Below are positions 13,401 through 24,576 of a stretch of DNA of 64,000 nt, in pieces. Source of the DNA: Pelodera strongyloides (taxonomy: Eukaryota; Nematoda; Chromadorea; Rhabditida; Rhabditidae); contig JAANDG010000354.1 of NCBI GenBank assembly GCA_036852015.1, positions 1 through 64,000 of the forward strand, in the 5' to 3' direction. A program made the translations under genes and the position numbers. The notes under the pieces were generated by a model, which saw only the letters and a list, made by a program, of their open reading frames with translations, had not been told where the DNA came from and made no database searches. Positions within the stretch are counted from its first letter, which is position 1. The number at the start of each line of letters is the position of its first letter.

Positions 13401-14750
13401 TGCGGCTGCTAGTAAAAATGGCGAACATGATAGTCCAAAAGGGACTCTTCGGAATCTGTAATGTATTAAGTTTTCTGTGCTGACTGGTTCATTTAAGTTC
13501 TTGATCCATATAAAACGTGTAGCATCGCGGTCTTCCTTTTGTAGTCCTACTTGATGGAACGCCTTTTCAATGTCTGCGATCATCATGTTCTTATGTGTTC
13601 TTGTTCTTAGCAGTGATCCTGTTAATTTTGGTAGAATGGATGGTCCCGGGTGTAATAGATCGTTTATTGAGGGTTTGTCACGGTAGTGTGCGGACCCATC
13701 GTATACGATACGTATTTTGGTAGTGTTACTCTGTTCTTTAATTACTGGTCTGTGTGGTAAGTAGTGAATTTTGTTATATGATTCGTGTATTTCTTTTTCT
13801 GGTACTAGTTCTATTATGCCATTGTGTAGTTGTGTTTCGAAAATTTTCTGGTATTCTTTTAAGTGTGTCTCGTTTCCTTTGAATGTAGGTATGATGCTTT
13901 GTAAGCGTTTAAATGCTAGGTGATAATTTGTTGGTAATTCGCAGTCATTGTCTTTCCTCCAACATAATCTTACGTGTATTCTGTTTTCTACAATTTGAAC
14001 ATCCTCTTCGAATTGCTGTAAAATTGCTGTGTTTTCTTCACTGATTGTTTCTGTGTTGTCTAATGCCCACGGATCTTCATTGTTTGTTGTTTTACTGGCG
14101 TTTTGTTTTGTTGTTTGTTCCGTGGTTTCACCTGTTTGTGATTTATCTTGTGTGTCCAGCGTTAGTTCGCAATTTCCGGATAGGACGGGTCCTAATTTAG
14201 TGGGTGTTATTATTAAACCCGATGGTAGCTTATATATGTGTTGTTCCTGTTTGTAAAACTTGTTGAGGTTATCTTGACCAATCAGTATTTCAGGTTCGAT
14301 CTCCCACTCTACATTTGGATCACGTTTCAATTTGATGGTGTGGTCTGTTATGTACTTCATGTCGTCACGAGCTAGTCTGTGAATGCGTATCTCAGTGATT
14401 ATGCAAGGTATTGTCAACAATTTGATAGGTCCTATGTGTTTAATCTTTACTGATACCTCCCTGCTTTCCCATTGTTGGGTTTCTCCTCCAAAAACAGTGG
14501 TTCGTATGGTCTTTGTTTTTGTGACGGGTAATTTCCATTTGTTGACTGTTTTCTCTAAGATAAATGATTGTTGGGATCCTGAATCCAGAAAGAAATCGAC
14601 TGGTATATCCTTGTGTTTCATTATTATAACTCCCGCTGTGATAGCTAATTGTGGTTGTTGTTTATTTTGGGTTTGTTTGTAGTTAGCTTTTGTTACCATT
14701 TGTTTTATGTGGTTGTTTTCAGGATTCTGTTCTCTATTCTCGGGTGTCAC
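10302..14750 (-). CDS. BEL/Pao retrotransposon Pol polyprotein (protease-RT-RNase H-integrase)
   Basis: One uninterrupted 1482-codon ORF. In order: aspartic protease with FLDSGS at residues ~54-59; reverse transcriptase ~280-550 with MMIADIEKAF and the catalytic box YVDN (~470), where most retroelements have YVDD; RNase H with FCDAS (~643) and RLFSDS (~720); integrase zinc finger H..H..CVEC (~1010-1060); integrase core with CGIDHAGPF (~1095), VTDNGTNF (~1158) and GGHFERLVRTVKE (~1212). The order and the long insert before the integrase finger fit BEL/Pao, not Ty3 or Ty1. The frame is +1 relative to gag and overlaps it by 17 nt. The C-terminus runs through a 68-A tract, giving a poly-lysine stretch that is probably not ancestral. 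Lack of stops implies a young copy. No flanking LTRs were found, so it is likely immobile now. Confidence 0.93.
10385..10452. repeat. 68-bp poly(T)/poly(A) homopolymer inside pol
   Basis: An unbroken run of 68 T on the plus strand, read as poly-Lys codons at the end of the Pol ORF. Length is likely unstable and sequencing-sensitive. Confidence 0.95.
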
Positions 14751-15618
14751 GAAACGAATCGGTTCGAAAGCAGTTATCCGTTTCAGTGTACGGTGTGAAC
14801 GAATCTTCGTCTTCTGAATGGTCGGTGTTTACCTCTCCTTCTGGTTGTTTCATTATCGAATAGACTCTCTTTGGTTGTTCAGTGGTTTGTTGTCTGTTTC
14901 GTGAATCTGATCTTGATCTGTGTTTGTAGGATTGGTTATTCTTGGTACTGTCTCTCGAGTTTGTTCTTTCGTGATGTGGTGTGTGATAGTGTTTACTTGG
15001 ATGTCTTTGTGTCTCCTTTGCGTGGTCTTTATGATTGGTGTCATTTTGATACCTGTTTCGTGAATCATGATGTTCCCTGCTGTGAGGACGTTGGTTGTAT
15101 TGATCTCTGGCTTCGTTTCTGAATGTGACCAGTCTGTTGGGTGATTTGTAGTCGTTGTATCTCGAATTGTGGTTTTGGTTATAGTCTGTATCTCTGAATC
15201 CTCTATTCCTACTAAAGCTCCTGTTTCTGGTATTCCACCTATTGTCTCTGCTGGGATATCTGTGGTCTCTGGAGTGATTCCTTCGATTGTTGTAGTGTGT
15301 TTGTTTATTTGTTTCGTTTTCCAGGTTCCCTGCCTTTTTCTCTACCGATCTGGCCTCTTCAATCACGGTACAATGCCCTTCGTAATGTGTGCCTTCACAC
15401 TTGGAACATCTCGGTTGGTTACATTCGTATGATTTGTGGTCGTTTTCGAAACATATCTTGCATCTGAATTGCATGTTCTCAACTACGTGTGCTTTGTATT
15501 GTTCAGTGGTATCGGCGCAGTGAATTGATCTGTGTCCCGTTCTGTTGCAAAATGCACATGGCAAGAATTCTGCTCTTCTTATGTATATGTTTCTGATCTC
15601 TGTTTCGTTTCTGATTGG
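14734..15618 (-). CDS. BEL/Pao Gag, C-terminal part with three zinc knuckles (5' truncated)
   Basis: The frame is open from the inversion junction near 15618 to a stop at 14734. Near the start lie three CCHC-type knuckles: CAFCNRTGHRSIHC, CKICFENDHKSYEC and CSKCEGTHYEGHC. These are followed by a long Arg/Ser/Asn/His-rich basic tail that ends just before Pol. The N-terminal capsid-like half of Gag and the 5' LTR are missing because the sequence turns into an inverted copy at 15616. There is no true start codon: the frame enters from the junction, so this is a broken gene. Known role of the family: packaging of element RNA into particles. The gag-pol overlap with a +1 frame change would call for frameshifting or a spliced mRNA. 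Confidence 0.85.
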   Translation of the reverse strand, partial: PIRNETEIRNIYIRRAEFLPCAFCNRTGHRSIHCADTTEQYKAHVVENMQFRCKICFENDHKSYECNQPRCSKCEGTHYEGHCTVIEEARSVEKKAGNLENETNKQTHYNNRRNHSRDHRYPSRDNRWNTRNRSFSRNRGFRDTDYNQNHNSRYNDYKSPNRLVTFRNEARDQYNQRPHSREHHDSRNRYQNDTNHKDHAKETQRHPSKHYHTPHHERTNSRDSTKNNQSYKHRSRSDSRNRQQTTEQPKRVYSIMKQPEGEVNTDHSEDEDSFTPYTETDNCFRTDSFRDTRE

Positions 15619-16323
15619 TCACATTCAGAAACGAAGCCAGAGATCAATACAACCAACGTCCTCACAGCAGGGAACATCATGATTCACGAAACAGGTATCA
15701 AAATGACACCAATCATAAAGACCACGCAAAGGAGACACAAAGACATCCAAGTAAACACTATCACACACCACATCACGAAAGAACAAACTCGAGAGACAGT
15801 ACCAAGAATAACCAATCCTACAAACACAGATCAAGATCAGATTCACGAAACAGACAACAAACCACTGAACAACCAAAGATTGTTGACAATACCTTGCATA
15901 ATCACTGAGATACGCATTCACAGACTAGCTCGTGACGACATGAAGTACATAACAGACCACACCATCAAATTGAAACGTGATCCAAATGTAGAGTGGGAGA
16001 TCGAACCTGAAATACTGATTGGTCAAGATAACCTCAACAAGTTTTACAAACAGGAACAACACATATATAAGCTACCATCGGGTTTAATAATAACACCCAC
16101 TAAATTAGGACCCGTCCTATCCGGAAATTGCGAACTAACGCTGGACACACAAGATAAATCACAAACAGGTGAAACCACGGAACAAACAACAAAACAAAAC
16201 GCCAGTAAAACAACAAACAATGAAGATCCGTGGGCATTAGACAACACAGAAACAATCAGTGAAGAAAACACAGCAATTTTACAGCAATTCGAAGAGGATG
16301 TTCAAATTGTAGAAAACAGAATA
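15616..16323 (+). mobile_element. Inverted, internally deleted duplicate of BEL gag/pol
   Basis: 15616-15878 is the exact reverse complement of 14869-15131 (gag tail). 15879-16323 is the reverse complement of 13977-14421 (protease/linker region). The 447 bp between those source segments are missing. With the original it forms a hairpin with an internal spacer of about 485 bp. At 16323/16324 it joins directly to inverted haspin-gene sequence. It encodes only fragments in the plus direction. Confidence 0.93.
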
Positions 16324-17661
16324 TGAAAGGACCGAAGGACGTTCTGACAGAGGTACGAGTTCGAAATGAATTGGTACCTGTTCCCAGCAGCGCGTAACGT
16401 TTCAAGATCTATTTTTCAATATCTTCCAGATGTGTCAATATCTATCTTTCACGCCACCTAAGACGATTCTACATTATAGAACTACTAATATTGCATGCTT
16501 AAAACGGTATTGCGCCTTGCTTTGGGTTTTTGCCTTATAGTAGTCTGACTGAAACTAATATAATGAAGACTAACAGTTAAACGGATAAGTTCAACTCATA
16601 TCACCTCTCTTTTGTTGTACGCGTGCTCCACCTCTCTTGTATTGTTTTTATTGATAATAGCACAAATATCATTCACAATTAAAAGTAAATCAATCACAAA
16701 ACTATACGCCTCGCAGAAGAAGCTTAATTTTCGAAAACTAGAAGAGCGAATTAATTGATAATACCGGAGAGAAATGCTGGTCCTCCGAGTGTAGTTTGTA
16801 ACATGGCTACTGCGCGATTTGTGTACGCTAGTGGTTTTGCGTTTATATTTTAGCTTCCGACCAACTAATTTCCAATAAAGGAAGATTCTTCTGCGAGGCG
16901 CACAATTATGCGATTGATTTACTTTTAATTGTGAATGATATTTGTGCTATTATCAATAAGGAATTAAAAGTGATGTGGTACGAGATGAGCCTATCCCTTT
17001 CATAGTCACGCCGGGCAAACAAAAGAAAATTCGTTTATGTAATACAAGTTCCTTACCGTGTATATTTTCGCATATTCAGCGTAATATTTTGAGTAGATTT
17101 TCTTGCAAACTTTCCTCCTCCTCATAGAAGTTCAGAAAAGAAGCAATGAATCACAAACTTCTTGCAAACTTTCCTCCTCCTCATAGAGGTTCAGAAAAGA
17201 AGCAATGAATCACAGTGTGTGTGGGTAGCGAGAATGAGTATCTACTTCTATTTCTAAGTGCAGGATTGTTCCTATAATCCCTCCATTTTAATTTGTCCGG
17301 GGCGTGTTGTGGCTTTCTACCAGCATCTGTTATATCTGACAATGAGTTCAGTCGATCCAACCACCTGATCCCTGGCCGTCTCGTGAGAGCTTACTCAGCA
17401 ACACTGACAGATCAAGCTCGAAACGTTCAATTTTTCAGCTCGTCGCAACAAGAGAATTGGCAAACCTCTCCACTTGCACGGCAAATCGGACGTCGAGCTT
17501 CATTGGCCTCAACGGAGCCTGGGTGGTGCAAGGTAAAGGATGTCCATTTCTCAATTAATTTTCTTTACATGTGTGTCAAATTTTCATAAGCGGATGCCGT
17601 GTACTATTGCAGGTTGTGTTTTCGTATATAATGTTATTGACGTATGCTATCCGTTAGCCGT
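16324..17661 (+). repeat. Left arm of 1.34-kb palindrome (inverted haspin segment)
   Basis: Reverse complement of 18771-20109, nearly identical. The differences seen are small indels in the embedded MITE. It carries, in plus orientation, the end of paralogue A exon 5 (KGPKDVLTE then a GT donor), intron 5 with a MITE, and all of exon 6 at about 17439-17532. It is not part of a working gene in this orientation. The outer edge abuts BEL sequence; the inner edge cuts into an intron of paralogue A. Confidence 0.93.
16577..17005. mobile_element. Palindromic MITE, family 1 (left arm copy)
   Basis: A degenerate copy of the element at 22578-23083. It shares the GCCTCGCAGAAGAAGCTT and CAATAAAGGAAG blocks and the ATCATTCACAATTAAAAG terminal region in both orientations. 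It lies within the inverted haspin intron. Confidence 0.7.
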
Positions 17662-18770
17662 TCCCGGAAAAAGATGCAAATCGATGCAAATAAGTCTACT
17701 ATGCACCCACCCTTTTCCATACGCGCCATAGTGAAGTCTATTATCTTCACTTTGACTCCGCATGCTCTGATGTAATAGGGCATGTCGTCCAGACGAAATC
17801 TGAAATTAATTCTCAGCAAATTAACCAGACCGCCGTTCATTCGTACGCGGTTGCGCGGTTGTCATTGTTTGCAAGTTGCAAAAAAAAATTCCGTATTCAA
17901 TTTTATATTTTGACATGAATGCTAACGGATACCTACCAATGCCAATCGTGTCATCCATGCAAGCTAAAATTCAATTTTTTTCTTACTCTATTGATTCCTC
18001 CGCGGTTTTTTCCACAAGCACATTTCCTTGATGAAGATCTCTGTGCTCGAATCGGAGCTCCTTCTCGGCGACCATGAGACTATACATGACCTGGAGCAGG
18101 ATGGAAGTTGCTTGCTCATGGCCCTCGATCTACAACAAAATCAAAAAGATAATATAATCAGTGCAAGGATCTGTTGAATTAAAAAAATACTTACAGTATC
18201 AGAAATTTTCACTTTGCAAGTTGTGAATTATCATGGATGAACGGCACGCGCAACTACGAAGAAATTCTATTGACACTAAGCAACGATGAAGTTGTTTATT
18301 GGTGTGTTTACAATGTTGAAGACTTAATAACAACTAAAAAAACTCCACCTTATATGCCTCAAGGTCGCTCCCACCCAACGACAAGGCAAGGCAGAGAAAT
18401 AGCTGTCCCTGAAATTCTCGTACAAACTAACAAACCCGCATAAGAAATCATCAGACTTAAGTGATGCGCAATATCATATCACATCCTATGGATATTGAAT
18501 AGCACCAACACGATCGCAGACTAGTGCAGCTCAGTTCTTTAAACATCAAGTGAAACAAAACAAAAAAAATCCATCGAGCCAAAATAGTTAACCTACATCG
18601 ACAGCGTAGTTGTCTGGCCTGTCGTTGTAGGACTTCTTGCACGAGGAGAACTCATCCCACGCATCGATTAACCCGGCTGGGTAAACCCCTAAATGTGGAA
18701 TCTTGAAATCGGTTCGTGAACATTTTCATATCTAAATACACCAGTTTACCCAGAAACTAATGTATGACCC

Positions 18771-20109
18771 ACGGCTAACGGATAGCATACGTCAATAACA
18801 TTATATACGAAAACACAACCTGCAATAGTACACGGCATCCGCTTATGAAAATTTGACACACATGTAAAGAAAATTAATTGAGAAATGGACATCCTTTACC
18901 TTGCACCACCCAGGCTCCGTTGAGGCCAATGAAGCTCGACGTCCGATTTGCCGTGCAAGTGGAGAGGTTTGCCAATTCTCTTGTTGCGACGAGCTGAAAA
19001 ATTGAACGTTTCGAGCTTGATCTGTCAGTGTTGCTGAGTAAGCTCTCACGAGACGGCCAGGGATCAGGTGGTTGGATCGACTGAACTCATTGTCAGATAT
19101 AACAGATGCTGGTAGAAAGCCACAACACGCCCCGGACAAATTAAAATGGAGGGATTATAGGAACAATCCTGCACTTAGAAATAGAAGTAGATACTCATTC
19201 TCGCTACCCACACACACTGTGATTCATTGCTTCTTTTCTGAACCTCTATGAGGAGGAGGAAAGTTTGCAAGAAGTTTGTGATTCATTGCTTCTTTTCTGA
19301 ACTTCTATGAGGAGGAGGAAAGTTTGCAAGAAAATCTACTCAAAATATTACGCTGAATATGCGAAAATATACACGGTAAGGAACTTGTATTACATAAACG
19401 AATTTTCTTTTGTTTGCCCGGCGTGACTATGAAAGGGATAGGCTCATCTCGTACCACATCACTTTTAATTCCTTATTGATAATAGCACAAATATCATTCA
19501 CAATTAAAAGTAAATCAATCGCATAATTGTGCGCCTCGCAGAAGAATCTTCCTTTATTGGAAATTAGTTGGTCGGAAGCTAAAATATAAACGCAAAAACC
19601 ACTAGCGTACACAAATCGCGCAGGCAATAGCCATGTTACAAACTACACTCGGAGGACCAGCATTTCTCTCCGGTATTATCAATTAATTCGCTCTTCTAGT
19701 TTTCGAAAATTAAGCTTCTTCTGCGAGGCGTATAGTTTTGTGATTGATTTACTTTTAATTGTGAATGATATTTGTGCTATTATCAAAAAAATACAAGAGA
19801 GGTGGAGCACGCGTACAACAAAAGAGAGGTGATATGAGTTGAACTTATCCGTTTAACTGTTAGTCTTCATTATATTAGTTTCAGTCAGACTACTATAAGG
19901 CAAAAACCCAAAGCAAGGCGCAATACCGTTTTAAGCATGCAATATTAGTAGTTCTATAATGTAGAATCGTCTTAGGTGGCGTGAAAGATAGATATTGACA
20001 CATCTGGAAGATATTGAAAAATAGATCTTGAAACGTTACGCGCTGCTGGGAACAGGTACCAATTCATTTCGAACTCGTACCTCTGTCAGAACGTCCTTCG
20101 GTCCTTTCA
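18771..20109 (-). repeat. Right arm of 1.34-kb palindrome (in gene A)
   Basis: The genuine, in-gene copy of the duplicated segment: the 3' end of exon 5, intron 5 with its MITE, exon 6 and part of intron 6 of haspin paralogue A. The spacer between the arms is 1.1 kb and holds exons 7-10. In both arms two 58-bp direct repeats ending TCATAGAAGTTC/TCATAGAGGTTC flank the MITE side (left arm 17100-17213, right arm 19219-19332). Confidence 0.93.
19428..19855. mobile_element. Palindromic MITE, family 1 (right arm copy)
   Basis: The mirror copy of 16577-17005, inside intron 5 of haspin paralogue A. It differs from the left copy by a few small indels, for example near 19785 and 19620, so the two arms have begun to diverge or have been partly converted. 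Confidence 0.7.
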
Positions 20110-20469
20110 GTGCGTCCCCATTAACAGTTCCTGTGAATCCGCCCTTGTGGTCGGGGAAGGGAAGCACCTGCATATGGCACATATACAATGATTGGTTTTT
20201 TCATTATGCAAGTGCAAAATGAGTTTTATCTGGCTCCAGTATAGCGTTGCACCACGCTCTCTGTTCAAAACTGACTTACAAAACCACACGAGTTTTATAA
20301 CATCAAACCTTGAGGGCGACGGGATCTCCATTGAGTGTCGTTTGGAATACCTCCCCGTACTGCCCTTCACCGAGTTTCTTCACACGGACGAAAACACTAA
20401 ACATTATCGCGACAGCGATTCAAGTAATAGTTAGTTAGTATAGAAATATTATCGCCTAACATATATTTT

Positions 20470-21320
20470 GCAAGTATAGCGGACCAATGATCTACAAAAA
20501 CCAGAGTTTTGCAGAAACCTCGGGAGCCCTAATGAGGCATTCCCGCAACGCTTTTTAGTATACATAAAAACCATCTTTGAAGGCCAATCAGGAATGCGCG
20601 AGGCAAACCCTGTTGTAAAAAGACAGGAGAAGGGATCAAGTCATTACGAAGGCAGAAATAGTAAGAATCAGTAGGAAGCTAGACAAATGAGAGATCACAG
20701 GACAGCAGTTGGACCAGGCGGTTATGCAGTTCCAGGAGGGATATATAAACCCCCCTCTGGAAGCTAGCGATAGGGTAAAATTCCAGCGAGGTAACCTACC
20801 TCGCCTTCGCTGCTCCACTTTACCAACTCCGACCTAACGTTCTCTGCTCCCGCCGACGGACCCCCATCGCCTCGCTCCAACTGATACCATACTAAGCTAT
20901 ACCACTGTTCAATAAACTATTAAAGGGATCAGCTCACCTTAAATTGTGTCTGTTTTTTTTGTTTCTTTATTTTCTATAAGGGTTAATAAAAATTTGGAAT
21001 AGAAAAAGTAGTGTGCAATTTCAATACTCACGAAGATATTGGGTGATAAAGTGGTGGATTGATCGGGCCGAAATGCAAAAAGGGCAATTATCCTATACAA
21101 ACAAGGCAGGACAATTGCCCTTTTTGCATTTCGGCCCGATCAATCCACCACTTTATCACCCAATATCTTCGTGAGTATTGAAATTCAACACTACTTTTTC
21201 TATTCCAAATTTTTACTATCCCTTATAGAAAATAAAGAAACAAAAAAAACAGACACCATTTAAGGTGAGCTGATCCCTTTAACTATTACGTGTACAGACC
21301 AGAGCACACACCCGGTACCC
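20470..21320. mobile_element. Possible solo LTR in intron of paralogue A, split by a MITE
   Basis: LTR-like layout: a TATA motif (GATATATAAACCCC near 20740), GC-rich leader, then AATAAA near 20911, with a MITE inserted at 20920. Ends not defined and no second copy in the window, so this is tentative. Confidence 0.3.
20920..21282. mobile_element. Foldback MITE, family 2, TTAA-flanked
   Basis: A near-perfect palindrome of about 363 bp with arms of ~165 bp. Both ends read TTAAAGGGATCAGCTCACCTTAA (as TTAA plus AGGGATCAGCTCACC inward). The centre is a short loop around 21090-21110. TTAA at each edge is consistent with a TTAA target duplication, as in piggyBac-type transposition; that link is inference. 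Confidence 0.85.
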
Positions 21321-22577
21321 ACAAACATTATTATGTACTTTATAATAAAAGTTCTTGGGATACGTGTTTTAAAGTGTGGAATGGAAGGGAACAATTACTT
21401 ATCAAGCCGTCTTTGTACTACAATCGATCAACAGCTAGAATTCGCCATGGCCCAGATGCGCTGCACTCCTGATAGGTTAAGTGTGTGTTTCACAACCCAG
21501 TATTCTAACGCTCACAAACAGATACAAACTAAATTCAGGAAATGCAGGATATTTACAGAACTGTAACAAATTCTAAACCATACTCCGCAGGAAGAGTTTC
21601 CTCCCAACCATCCACCTTCTGCGACTCCAGCAGGACCGACATCTCGACAGTTGACGATTCCTGAATATCAATATTGTTGATGAAACAAAGTGTACCTGTA
21701 ATTTTGTAGTCTCTGGGGTCGGTATTTTGGATTTACAGTCTGAGATCACTGAGTCCCTGAGAAAGCTTCTATTTTTTTTCATAGGCCCTACCCAATTTAT
21801 TGTGAATACGTACCTCCGGTTGCCTCCCAGCTATCCGCACTTCGCCGACGTTGGGCAATGCTTGACCTGATGATCTGCGTTCATCCAGCAGTCCGCCACA
21901 CTAAAACAAACCAATTGTCGTCACAAATACATCAACAAAAAAGCTAACCCTTCAAGCACGCATACACCAAACAGAAAAATCGAACCTGCTGAGTGAACTC
22001 CTCGATCTTTCGCTGTCCTTTCTTGGTGACCAGGAAAACATTTGCAATACTTGCAAATGTTTTGGCCAAAGTCACAAGGATCGCAAGCTCCTGATGTATG
22101 GCCAAGGTGGGAGAGGCGTTCTTCAAATGGTGGAAAAAATCATCCGCACAATTGTCCCGGATGTATGGGAGCACTGTCGCAAGATCGGCTTCCTTTAAGG
22201 TACGCTGAAAATAAAAAATGCGAGCATCTACGATGTATTAGAAGAGCACGTGCAACATTTCATGCATCGATAAATTTGTAAAGCCGGTCACAGGAATTAT
22301 GGGCCTATACTTAAAGCGAAATACCAGCCGGTTTTTGAAACGCATCTTTAATATCAGCATTCTTATGCAGTTATGCTAAAAGGGGTCTACTGGGGTCTAT
22401 TTTTTATTCAAATTTATGCATGGAAAATATGAAAAATATGCTCGGAAAACCTTTTTTTGCAAGCTAATTCATACTGTATTTTTTGATTTCTCCAAGCATT
22501 GGAACGTTTCCAAAAAGTCCATCCCGAACGAGGATTTGGCCGAGTTTCCTTTGGGAAAATCAATCCCGAACGCGCCC

Positions 22578-23083
22578 TAAAGGGATCGGTTCTTCTCAAA
22601 TCACCCCTTTTTTCATTGTTTTTATTAATAATAACACAAGTATCATTCACAATGAAAAGTAAATCAATCACAGAACAATACGCCTCGCAGAAGAAGCTTC
22701 CTTTATTGGAAACTGGGTGATCGGAAGCTAAAATTTAAACGCAAAAACTTATACCGTACACAGATCACGCGGGCTAATGGCAATTAGCCAACTTACAAGT
22801 ACACTCGGCAGGACATTATTTCCCACGGTGAATTATCATTTAATCGCTTGGCCGAGTGTAGTTTGTAACTTGGCTAATTGCCATTAACCCGCGCGATTTG
22901 TGTACGGTATTAGTTTTTGCGTTTAGATTTTGGCTTCCGATCACCCAGTTTCCAATAAAGGAAGCTTTTTCTGCGAGGCGTATGGTTCTGTGATTGATTT
23001 AATTCTCATTGTGAATGATATTTGTGCTATTATTGATAAAAACAGTAAAAAGACTGGTGATTTGAGATGAACCGATCCCTTTA
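22578..23083. mobile_element. Foldback MITE, family 1, full-length copy
   Basis: About 506 bp with long imperfect inverted arms. Termini AAAGGGATCGGTTC...GAACCGATCCCTTTAA; TTAA at the right end and CTAA at the left. Inner arms carry GCCTCGCAGAAGAAGCTTCC and its complement. No ORF of transposase size, so non-autonomous. Confidence 0.85.
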
Positions 23084-24157
23084 AAGGAATGATGAGGCTC
23101 ATGAGTTTTAGGTGTTCGATTACTTTCCTTTTTTGCAAAAACATGGTAAATAACATAAATAACCAAGCACGAAAATATGGTTTAAAGAAATTATGTAATT
23201 TAATAAAAAAAAATTTAATTTAAAAAAACGGCCGCATGTTTTGAAACCACCAGTAAAAAGCAAATATGCACGCAGAGTGTATAATTAAAAATGAAGCAAA
23301 TAAACTAACACTAATATAAGGAAAAATATAAAGGAGAGTGTTGATAGATAAAGTGCATCATGTTCTTTAACATGATAACCCCGTTTCGACCCTGATCCTA
23401 TACGAGGATTTTGCTGTAGTTGGGTCTCATCAGTACTATGAGCACATCTTTATGCGATAGGAAATTAACAAAAAATTTCAAAAGAGTATGAACACAAGAA
23501 AGAGAGAAAATTACTATGTACAAAGAAAAATAAAAGTTTGGTTGGTTTGTGCGATTGATTATGTGTATGTTCGATTTTGTGTTGAGTGCAATTGCTATTG
23601 CAATTAATTAATGGTTTGGTTTTTAATGGTCGAGTGTAATTAAATTTATATTTGTAGTTTGTATGTTATTGATGATATGAGGTTATGTTATTTTTAGTTT
23701 GTAGTGTGATGTGAAATTACTCTTTTTTATATATTAACATATATTATAGAAAGTTGGGAGCTTTGTTTGTTTGTTTTTTTGTTTGATTGATTGTCCGTTT
23801 GGATGTGCGTTACGCTCAGGAAGTAGGATTGGTTCAGTAGTTCACGTTCCCGTGCGCTGAGCCATCTCACTTCCCGAGCGCCCCTCTCACAAAAGCTGAA
23901 AAAAGGCTCCATATACGTAAAGTGTGTGGTGTATCGGCCGTGCGAGTTGGCGGCGCTCAAAGTACTACGAATAAACTACCAAGAGCATGCAAAACTCGAG
24001 CAACAAACGGACAACGAAGCGAGGATTTTAGCATATGATCCATGATCTAATTGTTTTTGACTACTTTTGAATACACGTTTCACGTATGCATAAAATAAAC
24101 TAAATGCACTAGAAAGCCGCCACAGGCGGCGTAGCCGGCTGGTATTAACCTATTTAC
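23084..24157. other. AT-rich spacer
   Basis: No gene or repeat family recognised. Poly(A)-rich near 23205, otherwise unremarkable. Confidence 0.45.
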
Positions 24158-24576
24158 CGTAGTATTGGGGTTTATATTACCGGTTACCCTTATTACCAAT
24201 ACCGTAACCGTAATAGGTTAATTATTGTACTTGGCCTGGATTAGGCATATTCTTCGTATTCATATTCTTTGTAGTCTATAAAACTGTTGGGGCTGCGTGC
24301 CCGTACTGTTCTCGTAGCCTTAGACGAAGCTCTCCCACAGCTATCATTCTTATTCTGGAACAATACCGAACGCTGAAAGAGATCGGTAATCTTGAGTGGC
24401 GATAGGTGAAACCGACGCCCGGATCATAAACTTACCTTCAAGCTACCTTTCTCCTTGTCGTTGTATTGCCTCGAGCCGTACTAATAAACTCTTTATACAA
24501 ACTTATAAACTGTCTTGCTTTACTGGACTTCGGGTCGGAAGACGAAAGCACAACCCATAAAGTGTTAGTTTTTTCA
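24158..24576 (+). mobile_element. LTR-like sequence (plus orientation)
   Basis: Contains a TATA motif (CTATAAAACTG near 24276), AATAAA (near 24484) and ends ...TTAGTTTTTTCA. Both its start (GTATTGGGGTTTATATT) and its end (CTTCGGGTCGGAAGACGAAA) recur, inverted, at 29237-29310, where the ~340-bp middle is missing. It is not followed by a primer-binding site, so it looks like a solo or rearranged LTR. Confidence 0.45.

Larger units (their letters stand above)
17711..22204 (-). pseudogene. Haspin-like kinase paralogue A, truncated 3'
   Basis: Exons on the minus strand: 22204-21986, 21900-21814, 21660-21584, 20396-20309, 20167-20081, 18993-18900, 18688-18597, 18408-18349, 18129-17987, 17799-17711. 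All phases agree. Exons 219, 88, 94, 92, 60, 143 and 89 nt long have exact counterparts in paralogue B. Motifs: P-loop KLGEGQYGEVF, lysine in VALK, TRELANL, AWDEF, NDRPDNYAV, FLCLALSLGGSDLE, HRDLHQGNVLVE, VKIIDFTMARME. The WDEF/NDRP/GG-LE/HRDLH combination with an ID(Y/F)T in place of DFG is characteristic of haspin (histone H3 Thr3 kinases). After the IDFT exon the sequence runs about 50 bp into the intron and then into the inverted arm. Four C-terminal exons present in B are absent, and no first exon was found. Probably non-functional, though a truncated transcript is possible. Confidence 0.85.

Noticed and set aside
15532..16326. 264-codon plus-strand ORF
   Set aside because: It is the inverted BEL duplicate: two pieces fused across a 447-bp deletion and read in the original BEL frames by chance. 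No start context.
17293..17589. 98-codon plus-strand ORF, found again on the minus strand at 18843-19139
   Set aside because: It is the same out-of-frame reading of haspin exon 6 and its introns in both palindrome arms, not a gene.
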